In this document: positions 1 to 9,263 of the stretch, piece after piece
Layout: every line of letters begins with the position of its first letter
Numbering within the stretch: the first letter of the stretch is position 1
Source: Mycobacterium noviomagense
Lineage (GTDB): Bacteria > Actinomycetota > Actinomycetes > Mycobacteriales > Mycobacteriaceae
Length of the DNA: 64,000 nucleotides
Assembly: GCF_010731635.1 (NCBI RefSeq)
Contig: NZ_AP022583.1
Span: 62,001 to 126,000, forward strand
Direction of reading: 5' to 3'
Notes under the pieces: generated by a model
Databases searched by the model: none
What the model saw: the letters and a program-made list of their open reading frames with translations, nothing else
Told to the model about the DNA's origin: nothing
Made by a program: the position numbers and the translations under genes

Positions 1-2
1 CT

Positions 3-245
3 ATTCCCGCGGTGCGCTCGGCTCAGCGGGTGTACTTCGACTACTGGACCGCCAAAGGCGTCGACGTCACTCCGTTCTTCGCGGTGTTGAAGGGCCCGCG
101 CATCGCGGCGCCTGGCGGTGCCGGCTTCCCGGCCGGCTATCAGGCGCTGAAACCGTATTTCGACGACATGTTCCTGGGTCGCAGCGACGTCGTAGCAACC
201 CTGCGGAAAGCGCAAGCGGCGGCCAACGCCGCAGCCCGGCGCTAG
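3..245 (+). CDS. C-terminal end of a probable sugar ABC transporter substrate-binding protein (partial)
   Basis: An open frame enters from the left edge and ends at a TAG. The visible 80 residues read as the C-terminal lobe of an extracellular solute-binding protein: aromatic-rich helices (VYFDYWTAKG, YQALKPYFDDMFLG) and an Ala-rich final helix. In M. tuberculosis the sugar-binding lipoprotein UspC lies a few genes upstream of the CbiQ homologue, so a UspC-like identity fits the context. No signature motif is visible in this short piece, so the family call is tentative. The next gene lies 13 bp away in convergent orientation. Confidence 0.4.
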   Translation: MPAVRSAQRVYFDYWTAKGVDVTPFFAVLKGPRIAAPGGAGFPAGYQALKPYFDDMFLGRSDVVATLRKAQAAANAAARR

Positions 246-258
246 CGATCCGATAGCG

Positions 259-1101
259 CTACGCGCCTAACATCAGTTCCGCTGCCAGTGCGGCGCCGCA
301 CACAGCGGATGCGATCGAAAGCGCCACCCAGTCAGCCCGTTTCGGACGCGACGGTGCCGCTGAAATCTGCCCGATACCGCCGCGGGCTGTGATCGCATCA
401 CCCATCTCGTCGGCGCGGCGCAACGTGACCGCGATCGCCGTGGCGGTCAGGTCGATCAGCTCCAACGCACGGCGTCTGCGCCGTGCCCTGCGACTGCGTG
501 GAATCTGCTGAGGCCGCAGTCGACGCGCGGCGTACAGCACCCGGAACTCGTCGACCAGCATCGGGAAAGCCCGCAGCGCGAGCGCCAATGCGACTGCCCA
601 CTCGTCGACCGGGATCCGCAGCAGCCGCAGCGGGGTTCCCAATGTTGCGACTGCGGGGGCGATTTCGCCGATATTGGTGGTCCACGACACCATAGCGCCC
701 AAGCCGAGCAACACGATCGACAACGCGGTGATCCGAAGGAAGTTCAGCAGGCCGCCAAGCCCGAGCGAAATGGTGCCCACATGGATCAGCGGGCTGCCGC
801 CGGCCAGTGCGGCGGTGATACCGCCGAAGGCGATCAGGATCCACAGCCACAGCGGCACCGATGGCAGCACGCCGCGCGGGATGTTGGCAATCCGGGCCGC
901 CGCCAACACCATCGCAGCCACCAAACCGATCGACACCCATCCCGGGTAGAACGTCAGCAGCACCGAAATACCGAACACCACAATGAGCTTCGTGCCGGCC
1001 CACAGTTCATGGATCGGTGAGGTCCCCGGCACCGGCCGCAGCAGCACAACCGGCCGACCGGGTCGGCGGGTGGGGCGACGAGCTGACGCGGGCGCGGTCA
1101 C
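259..1101 (-). CDS. ECF transporter transmembrane (T) component, CbiQ family
   Basis: This 280-residue membrane protein resembles Rv2325c. Hydrophobic segments fill about residues 35-150 and 250-280. The coupling helices carry the two Arg-containing motifs typical of EcfT proteins, AARRLRP near residue 190 and TARGG near residue 243, which contact the ATPase subunits. The GTG start overlaps the stop of the upstream ATPase gene by 4 bp (GTGA), so the two are translationally coupled. With that protein it should form an energy-coupling-factor importer in the inner membrane. The vitamin or metal substrate cannot be told from the sequence, and no riboswitch was seen upstream. Confidence 0.88.
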   Translation of the reverse strand: MTAPASARRPTRRPGRPVVLLRPVPGTSPIHELWAGTKLIVVFGISVLLTFYPGWVSIGLVAAMVLAAARIANIPRGVLPSVPLWLWILIAFGGITAALAGGSPLIHVGTISLGLGGLLNFLRITALSIVLLGLGAMVSWTTNIGEIAPAVATLGTPLRLLRIPVDEWAVALALALRAFPMLVDEFRVLYAARRLRPQQIPRSRRARRRRRALELIDLTATAIAVTLRRADEMGDAITARGGIGQISAAPSRPKRADWVALSIASAVCGAALAAELMLGA

Positions 1102-3137
1102 GACATACCTCCCGCGGCAGTCGACGCCGGTTCCAGCACACCGTCACGCAGATGCAAGGTGCGCGGACACAACTCCTCGAGCCCGGTGAAGTCATGCGAA
1201 ATGACGACTAAGGTCAAGTCCCGCTCGCGGCGCAGGTCCACCAGCAGCCGCAGCAGGCCCCGCTGGGTGGCGGCGTCCAAGCCGGCCAGCGGCTCGTCGA
1301 GGATCAACGCCCTCGGCGACCTCGCCAGCAGCCCGGCCAGCACCAGTCGGCGCATCTGACCGCCGCTGAGCTGGTCGATGCGCCGCTTCGCCAGCGAGGC
1401 GTCCAATCCGACAGCGCCCAACGCGGCGATCACCCGGTCGTGGTCGCGGGGCGAAAACCCTGCTGCCGACGCCACTTCCAGGTCGACATGGCTGCGCATC
1501 AACTGCAGGCGTGCCGCTTGAAACGACAACGCCACCGCGCCCACTTGCTCGTGGGTAGGGCGCCCGTCGAGCAGACATGTGCCGGTCGTGGGCACCGTCA
1601 GCCCGGCCATGATCCAGGCCAGCGTGGACTTGCCCGAGCCGTTGCCGCCGTGGATCAACACGCCGTCACCTTGGTGCACGACAAAGGTGACGTCGCGCAG
1701 CGCGGTTTTGGCCCACGGTGTGCCGCTGCTGTATTCGTGGCCGACGCCGGTCACTTCGAGCACCGGTGCGCCAGCTTGATCACCGGCGGGGATGGCTGGC
1801 ACCGGCGCCGCCGTCGTCTCCACCATCTCGGTGTTGTCCCGGGTATTGCTGAGGTTGATCACCCGGCCGGCGGACTGGGCCTCGTTGCCGTAGTGCGTGA
1901 TGTGCACCAGTGCCGTGCGGTGTCGTTTGGTCAGTCCAGACAGAATCCGAAGCAGGGTGTCGCGGCCTTGTTGGTCGACCATGCTGGTGACCTCGTCGGC
2001 GATCAGCAGCGCGGGCTCACGTGCCAGCGCCGCCGCCAACGCGAGCCGCTGAAGTTCACCACCGGAGAGGCTGCCGGTGTCACGTTCGGCCAGCCCGTCG
2101 AGGCCCACTTCGTCAAGCAACCGGTCGACGTCGGTCGTCGTGCCGGGCGGTAGGCCCCAGACCACGTCATCGGCAACGCGGGTGCCCAGGACCTGGCTTT
2201 CCGGGTGCTGCATGACGACAGCGGTGCCGCCCATCCGGCCGAGCCCCACGGCGCCCGGGCGTTGCACGGTGCCCGAGGTCGGCTCGCGGCCCGCCAGGAT
2301 CAGCATCAATGTGGTTTTGCCCGAGCCGTTGGCGCCGGTGATCGCGATGTGTTCGCCGACGCGCACCTCCAGGCTCAACGGCGGCAAGGCGTCCTGATTG
2401 GTGCCCGGGTAGCGGAAGCGGACGCCATCCAGCCGCACCGGCACCGGCGCGATGGGGCCACTGTCGGTCAAGGCGTCCAACTTGTGCACGTCCGGGATGC
2501 CACGCATCCGGTCCAACACCCGCGACAGCGCCCACCAACCGATCAGCGACACGATCACGATCGAGACGACACCGTAGCCGAGCATCAGCCACGGCCAGTG
2601 CTGCAAGACGAGCCCGAGCACACGCCTGACATGGTCGGCGGGCACGTCCAGACCGGATCGCGCCATGACCGCCGCGATACCGTCGACGTTGGCGGTGATG
2701 GTGTCGAAAACCAGATGACGCAGCCGGGCCAGCACACTCAACGCCACGACCAGTGCGGCGCCGAAAACCGTGCCGGCGACAATCGAGGCGGCGATGACAG
2801 TGGGTGTGCCGCGGCGCCGACGCTTGACGATTCCGGTCAGGCCCCCGACATAAGCGCTGTTGACCACCGTCATAAAGCCACCGACGCCGGCGATCAGGAA
2901 AGCGATCACCGCGGCGGCGACGGTCCCCGCGATCAGCACGCGCAGGCGGTAGCGGTAGGCCAGCAGCCCCATCGGCACGGTGCCCAGCAGCGCGAGCGCC
3001 CCGCCGAACGGCATCACGACTGCGATGATCGCGGTCGCCGCGCACAACGCCGCCATGACCGCTGCATGTGCCAGCTCGGTGGGCCGCATTGAACGAACCC
3101 GCTTTTCGGGTGCGCTACCCCGGCCGGTCGACGTCAT
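1098..3137 (-). CDS. Fused ECF importer protein: membrane S-like domain plus two ABC ATPase domains
   Basis: This 679-residue protein matches Rv2326c. Residues about 15-230 are a multi-pass membrane domain of the kind that binds substrate in ECF importers. The first ATPase has Walker A GANGSGKT near residue 272 and signature LSGGE. The second has Walker A GGNGSGKS near residue 499, signature LSGGQ and Walker B LILDEP. It works with the CbiQ-like subunit encoded just downstream. I chose the start at 3137 because it gives an N-terminus (MTSTGRGS) like the M. tuberculosis protein; ATG at 3089 is an alternative. The open frame continues upstream through the 58-bp tandem repeat, but that extension is low-complexity and unlikely to be translated. 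Confidence 0.88.
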   Translation of the reverse strand: MTSTGRGSAPEKRVRSMRPTELAHAAVMAALCAATAIIAVVMPFGGALALLGTVPMGLLAYRYRLRVLIAGTVAAAVIAFLIAGVGGFMTVVNSAYVGGLTGIVKRRRRGTPTVIAASIVAGTVFGAALVVALSVLARLRHLVFDTITANVDGIAAVMARSGLDVPADHVRRVLGLVLQHWPWLMLGYGVVSIVIVSLIGWWALSRVLDRMRGIPDVHKLDALTDSGPIAPVPVRLDGVRFRYPGTNQDALPPLSLEVRVGEHIAITGANGSGKTTLMLILAGREPTSGTVQRPGAVGLGRMGGTAVVMQHPESQVLGTRVADDVVWGLPPGTTTDVDRLLDEVGLDGLAERDTGSLSGGELQRLALAAALAREPALLIADEVTSMVDQQGRDTLLRILSGLTKRHRTALVHITHYGNEAQSAGRVINLSNTRDNTEMVETTAAPVPAIPAGDQAGAPVLEVTGVGHEYSSGTPWAKTALRDVTFVVHQGDGVLIHGGNGSGKSTLAWIMAGLTVPTTGTCLLDGRPTHEQVGAVALSFQAARLQLMRSHVDLEVASAAGFSPRDHDRVIAALGAVGLDASLAKRRIDQLSGGQMRRLVLAGLLARSPRALILDEPLAGLDAATQRGLLRLLVDLRRERDLTLVVISHDFTGLEELCPRTLHLRDGVLEPASTAAGGMS

Positions 3138-3183
3138 TGCACTGATTCTGCCAGTTCTCCATGGGTTCCCCCTTCCCACACAC

Positions 3184-3454
3184 GTCGGCGATCGTAAGCG
3201 CGGCGAAGCCGGGCGCAGCGGGTCGCCGCGCGGAAACTGCCGTCGGCGATCGTAAGCGCGGCGAAGCCGGGCGCAGCGGGTCGCCGCGCGGAAACTGCCG
3301 TCGGCGATCGCAAGCGCGGCGAAGCCGGGCGCAGCGGGTCGCCGCGCGGAAACTGCCGTCGGCGATCGCAAGCGCGGCGAAGCCGGGCGCAGCGGGTCGC
3401 CGCGTGGAAACTGCCGTCGGCGATCGCAAGCGCGGCGAAGCCGGGCGCAGCGGG
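3184..3454. repeat. 58-bp tandem repeat (VNTR/MIRU-like), four full copies plus a partial fifth
   Basis: A unit beginning GTCGGCGATCG starts at 3184, 3242, 3300, 3358 and 3416, an exact 58-bp period. The fifth copy stops after about 39 bp. Copies 1-2 read GATCGTAAGCG while 3-5 read GATCGCAAGCG, and copy 4 has one change (GCGTGGAAA for GCGCGGAAA). Since 58 is not a multiple of 3 it does not encode a repeated peptide. It occupies the gap between the ECF importer gene and the marR gene, which diverge. Copy number probably varies between strains. Confidence 0.95.
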
Positions 3455-3492
3455 CGATGCCGAGCCGGCGATGCACCGGCATGATTGATCTA

Positions 3493-3507
3493 CATAGCAA
3501 AGCTATG
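3493..3507. promoter_or_regulatory. Palindromic operator in front of marR
   Basis: CATAGC-AAA-GCTATG is a perfect 6-bp inverted repeat with a 3-bp spacer, ending 12 bp before the marR start. MarR-family proteins bind such palindromes and often repress their own gene, so autoregulation is likely. The two AT-rich half-sites stand out in GC-rich surroundings. Confidence 0.6.
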
Positions 3508-3519
3508 CAATCATGGAGT

Positions 3520-4017
3520 ATGCCTTCACCCGCCCCCACCAGCGATGCCGCGGTCGGCGACGCGGCAAGCGCCGAGTCGAGCCTGGGGGCGGATCTTCTT
3601 GCGGCGGTTGCCCGGCTGAACCGGCTGGCCACCCAACGCATCCAGCTGCCGTTGCCGGTTGCGCAGGCCCGACTGCTGTCAACCATCGAGGCGCACGGTG
3701 AAGCGCGCATTTGCGACCTGGCTGCCATGGACCACTGCTCGCAGCCGACGATGACGACGCAAGTGCGCCGGTTGGAGGACGCAGGCTTGGTCACCCGCAC
3801 GGTCGACCCGCGGGACGCCAGGGCGGTGCGTATCCGCATTACTCCTGCTGGTCTGCGCACTCTCAGCCGCGTCCGAGCCGACCGTGGATCTGCGATCGAG
3901 CCGCAGTTGGCTCGTCTCGGGTCCGCCGACCGCCAGGTATTGACCGAGGCCGTGGCCGTGCTGCGCCGACTCCTCGACGATTCGGAACCGCCGCCAAAGC
4001 CCAGCATCACGCCATAA
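3520..4017 (+). CDS. MarR-family transcriptional regulator
   Basis: This 165-residue protein is the homologue of Rv2327. A dimerisation helix ([17 protein letters not shown]) precedes a winged helix-turn-helix: [20 protein letters not shown] as recognition region, then the wing [16 protein letters not shown]. The C-terminal helix is again a dimerisation element. The ATG at 3520 (MPSPAP) matches the start used in M. tuberculosis; an in-frame ATG at 3505 lies inside the operator. Its neighbours are a divergent importer and a downstream FHA-ABC gene, either of which may be a target. The ligand is unknown. Confidence 0.88.
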   Translation: MPSPAPTSDAAVGDAASAESSLGADLLAAVARLNRLATQRIQLPLPVAQARLLSTIEAHGEARICDLAAMDHCSQPTMTTQVRRLEDAGLVTRTVDPRDARAVRIRITPAGLRTLSRVRADRGSAIEPQLARLGSADRQVLTEAVAVLRRLLDDSEPPPKPSITP

Positions 4018-4129
4018 GAACCCGCCGGTGCCCGCGGCGTGTGCAGCGCGCCGTTGGATAGATAATTGTGCAGACGGGTAGACAACCATCAATCGGCACG
4101 ATGTGACCGGTGATGAAAGGTGGCGGCCC

Positions 4130-6988
4130 ATGCGGAGCGAGGCGTTCGCTTCCCCGTTGACCGTTTGGGTTGGATCCACGAGTTACACGTTTGGGCCGGG
4201 CCGCGATATCACGGTCGGCCACGATAGCCGTTCTGACGTCCGCCTCGATGATCGAGGCGGCCGCTGGACCGAGCCCGTCCACCTCGTGTTGCGGTTCACT
4301 GGGCACCACTGGGTGGCAGTCGACCAGAGCCGCCACGGCATCTACGTCGAGGGCACGCGGATGCCGACGGTCAACATCCGCGACGGCCAGACCATCACTG
4401 TCGGCGATCCCCAGCACGGGCCTCGACTGCTTTTTCGGGTGGGCGCCTCGGCGCAGGCGCCCGGCGGGCCGCCAAAGACTGCACCCCGCGGCCCCGCGCG
4501 GCCAGCGCCTCCGCCGACGGCGGCGAGTCGTCAGCCCGCCCAGCAAGCTCAGCACAGACCGCCCCCTCCCCCGCCAGGTTGGCGGCAGCCGCCGCCCGGC
4601 CCGGGCGCCCGGCCGATGCGGCCGCCCGTTCCGCCGCCGCAACACAGACCTCCCAAGCCGCCGGACCAGCCGCCCTCTCAGACACCGACGCGGCCGGTCC
4701 GAATCCCACCGCCGCAGGAAAGTAAGCCGCCTCGCGACGAGCCGCCCAGTGGATCGGCACCACCAGGATCGGTGCCGCCCGGATCTGCACCCGGCTCGAC
4801 GCCCCCGCCGGAAAGACCCTCGCCGCGACCCGGGCCGCCTTCGGAGCTGCCGACGCGTCCAGTGCCGGCCCAACCCGCCACGTCGCCGCCGGCTGGCCCT
4901 TCCGGACCTCCCCCACCACCGCCCGCGCATCCGACGGGCCCACTTGACCAGCCGGAAGACCGTCCCACTCCACCCCCGCCGGCCGACCAGCAGCCCCTCG
5001 CGCCCGCCGTGCTCCCGCCAGCCCCGCCAGAGCAGACAACCCCCGGTCCTGAAATGCGCTCGCCGACCACGGAAATGCAGTCGACTGCCTCCGAGCCGGA
5101 AGCCGACAAAGCTACGCCGCCCTCCCCGCAGGCAGGTGAGCATGAAAGGCAAGGTTTCGCGGAACCGGTTGGCGGTGCGGTGCAGATGCTTCCCCGCCCC
5201 GCGGCCCGGCCACATGAGGAAGCGGCGACCACCCGCCTGCCGGCTGGCGAGAGGGTGGCCGAGGGAGCGCCAGCGGCCGAAGCAGCGTCGACGGCCGAGG
5301 AAGCGCCGATGTCCCGTCAAGCACCACGCGCCCGCGAACTGCGCGCCCATCAATTGGGGCTGGACACCGATGGGCGCCGACTCCTCGACGATGTATCGTT
5401 CACCGCCACCCGCGGCACGCTGACCGCGGTTGTCGGGCCGACCGGCGCGGCCCTGTCCGCGCTGGTCGGCATGCTCGGCGGGGCGGTGCAGCCCAGCGTC
5501 GGGCAGGTCTTGTTGGACGGGCACGACGTACACGCCGAGTACATGCGCCGGTACGTCGGGATGGTGCCGCGCGGCGACCTGATACACGCTGCGCTCACCG
5601 TCGAACAAGCGTTGCGCTATGCGGCCGAACTACGGCTACCGCCGGGCACCTCGGCTGACGAGCGTCGGCGGGCAGTGAACGAGGTTCTGGGCGAGCTGGG
5701 GTTGACCGCGCAGCGCACGCTGCAAGTCGGCCACCTCTCCGACGAACAACGTCGACGCGCAACGCTGGCAATGGAATTGCTTACCCGGCCGCCGCTTCTG
5801 GTTCTTGATGAACCGACCGCCGGGCTCGACCCGGCGCAGGAACGACAGATGATCGCGACGCTGCGCCGCCTCGCCGATTCCGGCCAGATTGTGGTGCTGG
5901 CGACGACGTCGTCGAGTCACCTGGGGTCCTGCGACCAGGTTGTGCTGCTGACGTCGGCCGGCACCACCGCGTTCGCCGGGCCGCCGGACGAGATCGACGC
6001 GGCGATGGGCACCAGCGACTGGTCGCGAATCCTCGAGTTGGTCAACGCCGATCCCGACGGCGCGCATCAGGCTTTCCTGGAACGCCGGCCGGTCGCAGCC
6101 GTGCCACGGCCGGCAGCGCCTCTCGGCCGTCCCGCCCGCCTCAACCTGGGCCGTCAGATCGCTGTCGCTGCTCGTCGGCAGGCCTGGCTCATTTTCGGCG
6201 ATCAGCGCTACGCGATTTTTCTGACCATCCTGCCGCTCTTCTTCGGTGCGCTGGCGCTGGTCGCGCCTGGCGACACCGGCCTGGGCCCGGCGGACCCATA
6301 CGGCACCGGCCCAGACGAACCCGTTGAAGTCCTGACGGTGCTCACCGTCGCGGCAGTGTGCATGGGGGTGGCGCTGACGATCCGCGACCTGATCATCGAA
6401 CGCAACATCTTCCGGCGCGAGCAATACCTGGGGCTGTCGACATGGGCGTATCTGGCCGCGAAAATTCTGGTCTGCAGCGCGGTCGTCGCGGCGCAAACGG
6501 CTTTCCTCACCATCATCGTGATGGTCGGCAAAGGCGCACCCACACGCGGCGCGGTCGTATTGGGCAGCGCCCCCTTCGAGCTGTACGTGAGCGTCACGGC
6601 CACGGCGATCGTCTCGGTGATCGTGGGTTTGGTGTTGTCGTGGGTGGCCCGCTACAAGCAGCTGATCCTGCCGATCGGTGTGCTGGTGATCCTGCTGTCA
6701 CTGATGTTCTGCGGCGCGATGTTCCCGCTGGCTGACAGGGACGGCGTTGCGCAGGTCTCGTGGTTGTTCCCGTCCCGGTGGGGATTCGCGGCTTCAGCTT
6801 CCACCGTCGACTTGCACTCGATCGCTCCGCTGGCCGACTACGACGCACTCTGGGCGCATTCAGCTGGCCGGTGGCTGTTCGACATGGCGATGCTGCTGGT
6901 CTTGGGAGCAGTGGCCACAAGCTTGGTGTGGTGGCAACTGCGTCCACCGGCCCCGCCGAAAAAAGTCGAGCCGGCGCCGCAGCAATGA
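4130..6988 (+). CDS. FHA-domain ABC transporter-like membrane protein with a degenerate ATPase (Rv1747-like)
   Basis: This 952-residue protein has an N-terminal forkhead-associated domain (about 10-105, with GHDSRSDVRL) that should bind phosphothreonine. A strongly Pro-rich linker follows (about 115-330), then an ABC ATPase domain (about 405-640) and an ABC-2 type membrane domain (about 690-935, six hydrophobic segments). The layout resembles Rv1747, a substrate of PknF, but only one FHA domain is seen. The ATPase looks degraded. At the Walker A site near residue 437 the sequence is GPTGAALSAL, without the essential Lys, and the signature reads LSDEQ. Walker B (LLVLDEPTAGLD) is intact. The start has a good Shine-Dalgarno, AAAGGTGG, 6 bp upstream; a GTG at 4103 is less likely. 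Confidence 0.85.
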   Translation: MRSEAFASPLTVWVGSTSYTFGPGRDITVGHDSRSDVRLDDRGGRWTEPVHLVLRFTGHHWVAVDQSRHGIYVEGTRMPTVNIRDGQTITVGDPQHGPRLLFRVGASAQAPGGPPKTAPRGPARPAPPPTAASRQPAQQAQHRPPPPPPGWRQPPPGPGARPMRPPVPPPQHRPPKPPDQPPSQTPTRPVRIPPPQESKPPRDEPPSGSAPPGSVPPGSAPGSTPPPERPSPRPGPPSELPTRPVPAQPATSPPAGPSGPPPPPPAHPTGPLDQPEDRPTPPPPADQQPLAPAVLPPAPPEQTTPGPEMRSPTTEMQSTASEPEADKATPPSPQAGEHERQGFAEPVGGAVQMLPRPAARPHEEAATTRLPAGERVAEGAPAAEAASTAEEAPMSRQAPRARELRAHQLGLDTDGRRLLDDVSFTATRGTLTAVVGPTGAALSALVGMLGGAVQPSVGQVLLDGHDVHAEYMRRYVGMVPRGDLIHAALTVEQALRYAAELRLPPGTSADERRRAVNEVLGELGLTAQRTLQVGHLSDEQRRRATLAMELLTRPPLLVLDEPTAGLDPAQERQMIATLRRLADSGQIVVLATTSSSHLGSCDQVVLLTSAGTTAFAGPPDEIDAAMGTSDWSRILELVNADPDGAHQAFLERRPVAAVPRPAAPLGRPARLNLGRQIAVAARRQAWLIFGDQRYAIFLTILPLFFGALALVAPGDTGLGPADPYGTGPDEPVEVLTVLTVAAVCMGVALTIRDLIIERNIFRREQYLGLSTWAYLAAKILVCSAVVAAQTAFLTIIVMVGKGAPTRGAVVLGSAPFELYVSVTATAIVSVIVGLVLSWVARYKQLILPIGVLVILLSLMFCGAMFPLADRDGVAQVSWLFPSRWGFAASASTVDLHSIAPLADYDALWAHSAGRWLFDMAMLLVLGAVATSLVWWQLRPPAPPKKVEPAPQQ

Positions 6989-7014
6989 GATAATTGCCAA
7001 AACCCGACAATGAT

Positions 7015-7043
7015 TTGGCGTAGATGTATACCCCAGATAGTCT
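7015..7043 (+). promoter_or_regulatory. Possible sigma-70 type promoter of the small gene at 7083
   Basis: TTGGCG (7015-7020) and TAGTCT (7038-7043) are separated by 17 bp in an AT-rich stretch just after the FHA-ABC gene. This fits a housekeeping promoter for the following small gene. It is a by-eye match only. Confidence 0.3.
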
Positions 7044-7082
7044 GACCCAGCAATTGAGTTGGGGGCGTAGGTGGGGGTATTG

Positions 7083-7331
7083 ATGAAGCGCAAAGCGGAA
7101 AAGGCCGCCGACAACGGCGAGGGCCAACTGGCCGTGAATTCGCGGGTACGCGTATACCCGGGCACGGACCAAGAGGACCGCGGGATTGTCGTCGAGGATT
7201 TCGGCGAATCGGCTGGGCAAGCTGTCGATGTCGGGAAATACCACATCGCCGATCCCGCCCGACGATGGGCCGTGATGCTCGACGGTGGGAACCTCGTGTT
7301 CGTCGACAGCGACCAGCTGGTCGCTGAATAG
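7083..7331 (+). CDS. Small conserved-type hypothetical protein
   Basis: This is an 82-residue, charged, soluble protein with no recognised family. The middle (SRVRVYPGTDQEDRGIVVE) and the end (RWAVMLDGGNLVFVDSDQL) look like a small beta-barrel with alternating hydrophobic residues, reminiscent of SH3-like folds. ATG at 7083 is preferred; a GTG four codons upstream (7071) is possible. It lies alone between the FHA-ABC gene and a convergent lipoprotein gene. Its function cannot be inferred. Confidence 0.6.
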   Translation: MKRKAEKAADNGEGQLAVNSRVRVYPGTDQEDRGIVVEDFGESAGQAVDVGKYHIADPARRWAVMLDGGNLVFVDSDQLVAE

Positions 7332-7349
7332 GTTTCGCGGTCGATTCCG

Positions 7350-8462
7350 CTACATCGAAAACAACAAAAACTGGGTGACCTGTGCGGCCGAAAAATTGTC
7401 GTCGCTGACCAACACCACCGATTGGCGGCCGTCAGCCAGCTTCGGACCAAGCGTGATGCCTTCGATGTTGTCCAGCGGCGAAAGCCCGCGGGTAGCGGAC
7501 ATGTCGACGGCCAGTGATTTGGTCATCGGGCGCAGGGGCCGATTGACCATCGACGGCACGGGAAGCACGTCGGTCGCCTCGCCGATCTCGGCGCGAAAAA
7601 CCCGGATCGTCGGGTGTCCGCCGCCGGAACGTTCCACCACGAGAAACGCTGTATCCGACAGCGCGACCAGATCCGAGACACCGTTGGACGCATCGAAGCC
7701 GGGTGCCCGCTCCAACGGATAGGCGTATTGCGCCACCGGTGTCCGAGTGTCGACGTCGAATTTGGTAATGCGAGTCAACGCGCCGTGCTCGCGGTCTGGC
7801 GGATCACCGTCGTTGTAGCCCGGTTCCTCCATCGCGGCGAACACAAACCGCCCATCGGGTGTGAGCGTCAGCCCCTCCAACGCGGAATTACGACGCGGCC
7901 CAGCGTCATTCGCCGACATGGCAAGCCCCGGCGGCAGTTGGAACTGGCCCAAGTAGCCGCCGCCCAGCGCGGCGATGCGAATCCACGGGTCGAGCAGCAC
8001 CGGCTTACCGGGGGTGTCGGTGATCCGCTCGCCCTCCGACGACCAATACAGCCGCTGCCGCAGCGAATCGAAGGCGATCCCTTCCGGATCGGGCGGAACT
8101 GTCGGCGGGGACGTTTGCAGCGACAGCGGCCGAAACGGATGGCCTGACTCGTCTAGCAGCAGGTCGACGTCGGTGAAGGTAACGTCACTGATTCCCTTGT
8201 CCGACAAGGACAGTCGCACGGTGTAAAAGCGCGCTGGGTTGACGGCCGAGCGGTCGTCGCTGATCACGTAGTACACCTGACGCTTGGGGTCGTAGCTGAT
8301 CGCCGACACGCCGCCGATGACCGTGTCGCGGAACCTCGCGGCATGCACAACCTGCGCCTGACCGATGTAGTGCAGTGACGGCGGGGGCGCCGGTGTGCTG
8401 GACGTGGCGCATCCGGCCAGCCACAGGCAGCACACCACCAGCAGCCGACTCACGGCCCGCAT
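7350..8462 (-). CDS. Secreted lipoprotein of the 'esterase-like activity of phytase' family
   Basis: This 370-residue protein starts with a lipoprotein signal peptide (RLLVVCCLWLAGC), so it should be lipidated at Cys and anchored outside the membrane. The mature part shows beta-propeller features of the phytase-like esterase family: GGVSAISYDPKRQVYYVISD, PDPEGIAFD, NSALEGLTLTPDGRFVFAA and DNIEGITLG. The acidic turns may bind Ca2+. Its ATG overlaps the stop codon of the upstream VIT-family gene by 1 bp (TGATG), so the two form an operon. The substrate is unknown. Confidence 0.78.
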   Translation of the reverse strand: MRAVSRLLVVCCLWLAGCATSSTPAPPPSLHYIGQAQVVHAARFRDTVIGGVSAISYDPKRQVYYVISDDRSAVNPARFYTVRLSLSDKGISDVTFTDVDLLLDESGHPFRPLSLQTSPPTVPPDPEGIAFDSLRQRLYWSSEGERITDTPGKPVLLDPWIRIAALGGGYLGQFQLPPGLAMSANDAGPRRNSALEGLTLTPDGRFVFAAMEEPGYNDGDPPDREHGALTRITKFDVDTRTPVAQYAYPLERAPGFDASNGVSDLVALSDTAFLVVERSGGGHPTIRVFRAEIGEATDVLPVPSMVNRPLRPMTKSLAVDMSATRGLSPLDNIEGITLGPKLADGRQSVVLVSDDNFSAAQVTQFLLFSM

Positions 8463-9217
8463 CACGTCACGGTCGCGATGAGCAAACCGACAAGGTAGGT
8501 GGCCGCGATCGCCACGGCTCCGAAAAGCAGCTGCCGGGATGCGGACCACCACACCGGTTTACGGGTGAACCGGGCGGCCAGACCGCCGGCGATCAGCAAG
8601 CCGATCCCACCGCATACCAGCCCCGACCACAGCGACCCGTAGCCGGCCAAGTACGGGATCAGCGGAATCACCGCGCCGATCGCGAACATCGCGAACGACG
8701 AGGCGGCCGCCACCCGGGCCGACGGCAACTCGCTGGGATCCAGGCCGATCTCCTGCACCAGATGGAAGTTCACAGCGCGGTTCTCGTCCCGATGGATTTC
8801 GGCGGTGGCGACCTGCGCGGTCTGCTCCGTCATCCCCATCTCGACAAGCATGTCGACCAGCTCGGCCCGTTCGGCTTCGGGACGCACCCGCAAAGCGCGG
8901 CGTTCCACGTGGGCTTCGGAGCGGACCTGCTCGTTGGCGGTGGTGACCGATGTGTACTCGCCCAGCGCCATGGAAAACGCGCCCGCCAGCAGACCGGCGA
9001 TCCCGCTCAGCAGCACAGTGTGCGCGTCGCCGCCGGCGGCCACGCCCGCGATGAGGCCGGTGTTGCTCACCAACCCGTCCATGGCGCCGAACGCGGCGGC
9101 ACGCAGCCAGCCCCCGCTCACATCGGGATGGCGGTGACCGACGTCGTAGGGCCGTTGCGGATCAGAGGCTGGGATGGGCATGGCGCTATCTAAGCCGACG
9201 CCGGGCTCGGTGGACAT
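8462..9217 (-). CDS. VIT1/CCC1-family membrane transporter (iron/manganese type)
   Basis: This 251-residue protein has the family hallmarks. A first membrane segment near residues 36-60 contains AFGAMDGLVSNTGLIAG, and a second contains SGIAGLLAGAFSMALGEY. A soluble, Glu-rich loop (about 88-165, with RAELVDMLVEMGM) corresponds to the metal-binding domain, and three more membrane segments follow. VIT1 exports Fe2+ and Mn2+ from the cytosol. The gene overlaps the downstream lipoprotein gene by 1 bp and is divergent from the acyl-CoA oxidase gene. Confidence 0.85.
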   Translation of the reverse strand: MSTEPGVGLDSAMPIPASDPQRPYDVGHRHPDVSGGWLRAAAFGAMDGLVSNTGLIAGVAAGGDAHTVLLSGIAGLLAGAFSMALGEYTSVTTANEQVRSEAHVERRALRVRPEAERAELVDMLVEMGMTEQTAQVATAEIHRDENRAVNFHLVQEIGLDPSELPSARVAAASSFAMFAIGAVIPLIPYLAGYGSLWSGLVCGGIGLLIAGGLAARFTRKPVWWSASRQLLFGAVAIAATYLVGLLIATVT

Positions 9218-9263
9218 CACCGACTCCTGCCCACGCGCCGACAGCGGCGGGTTACCGTCGGGT

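Noticed and set aside
3115..3429. Open frames through the 58-bp repeat on both strands
   Set aside because: They follow the repeat period, are Arg/Ala-rich low complexity and change frame each unit. No gene signals.
3184..3454. CRISPR array
   Set aside because: The repeated unit is contiguous, with no unique spacers and no cas genes nearby; it is a tandem repeat.
4395..5608. Long minus-strand open frames under the Pro-rich linker of the FHA-ABC gene
   Set aside because: Mirror-frame shadows of Pro/Ala codons in GC-rich DNA; composition is Arg/Gly-rich and no domain is seen.
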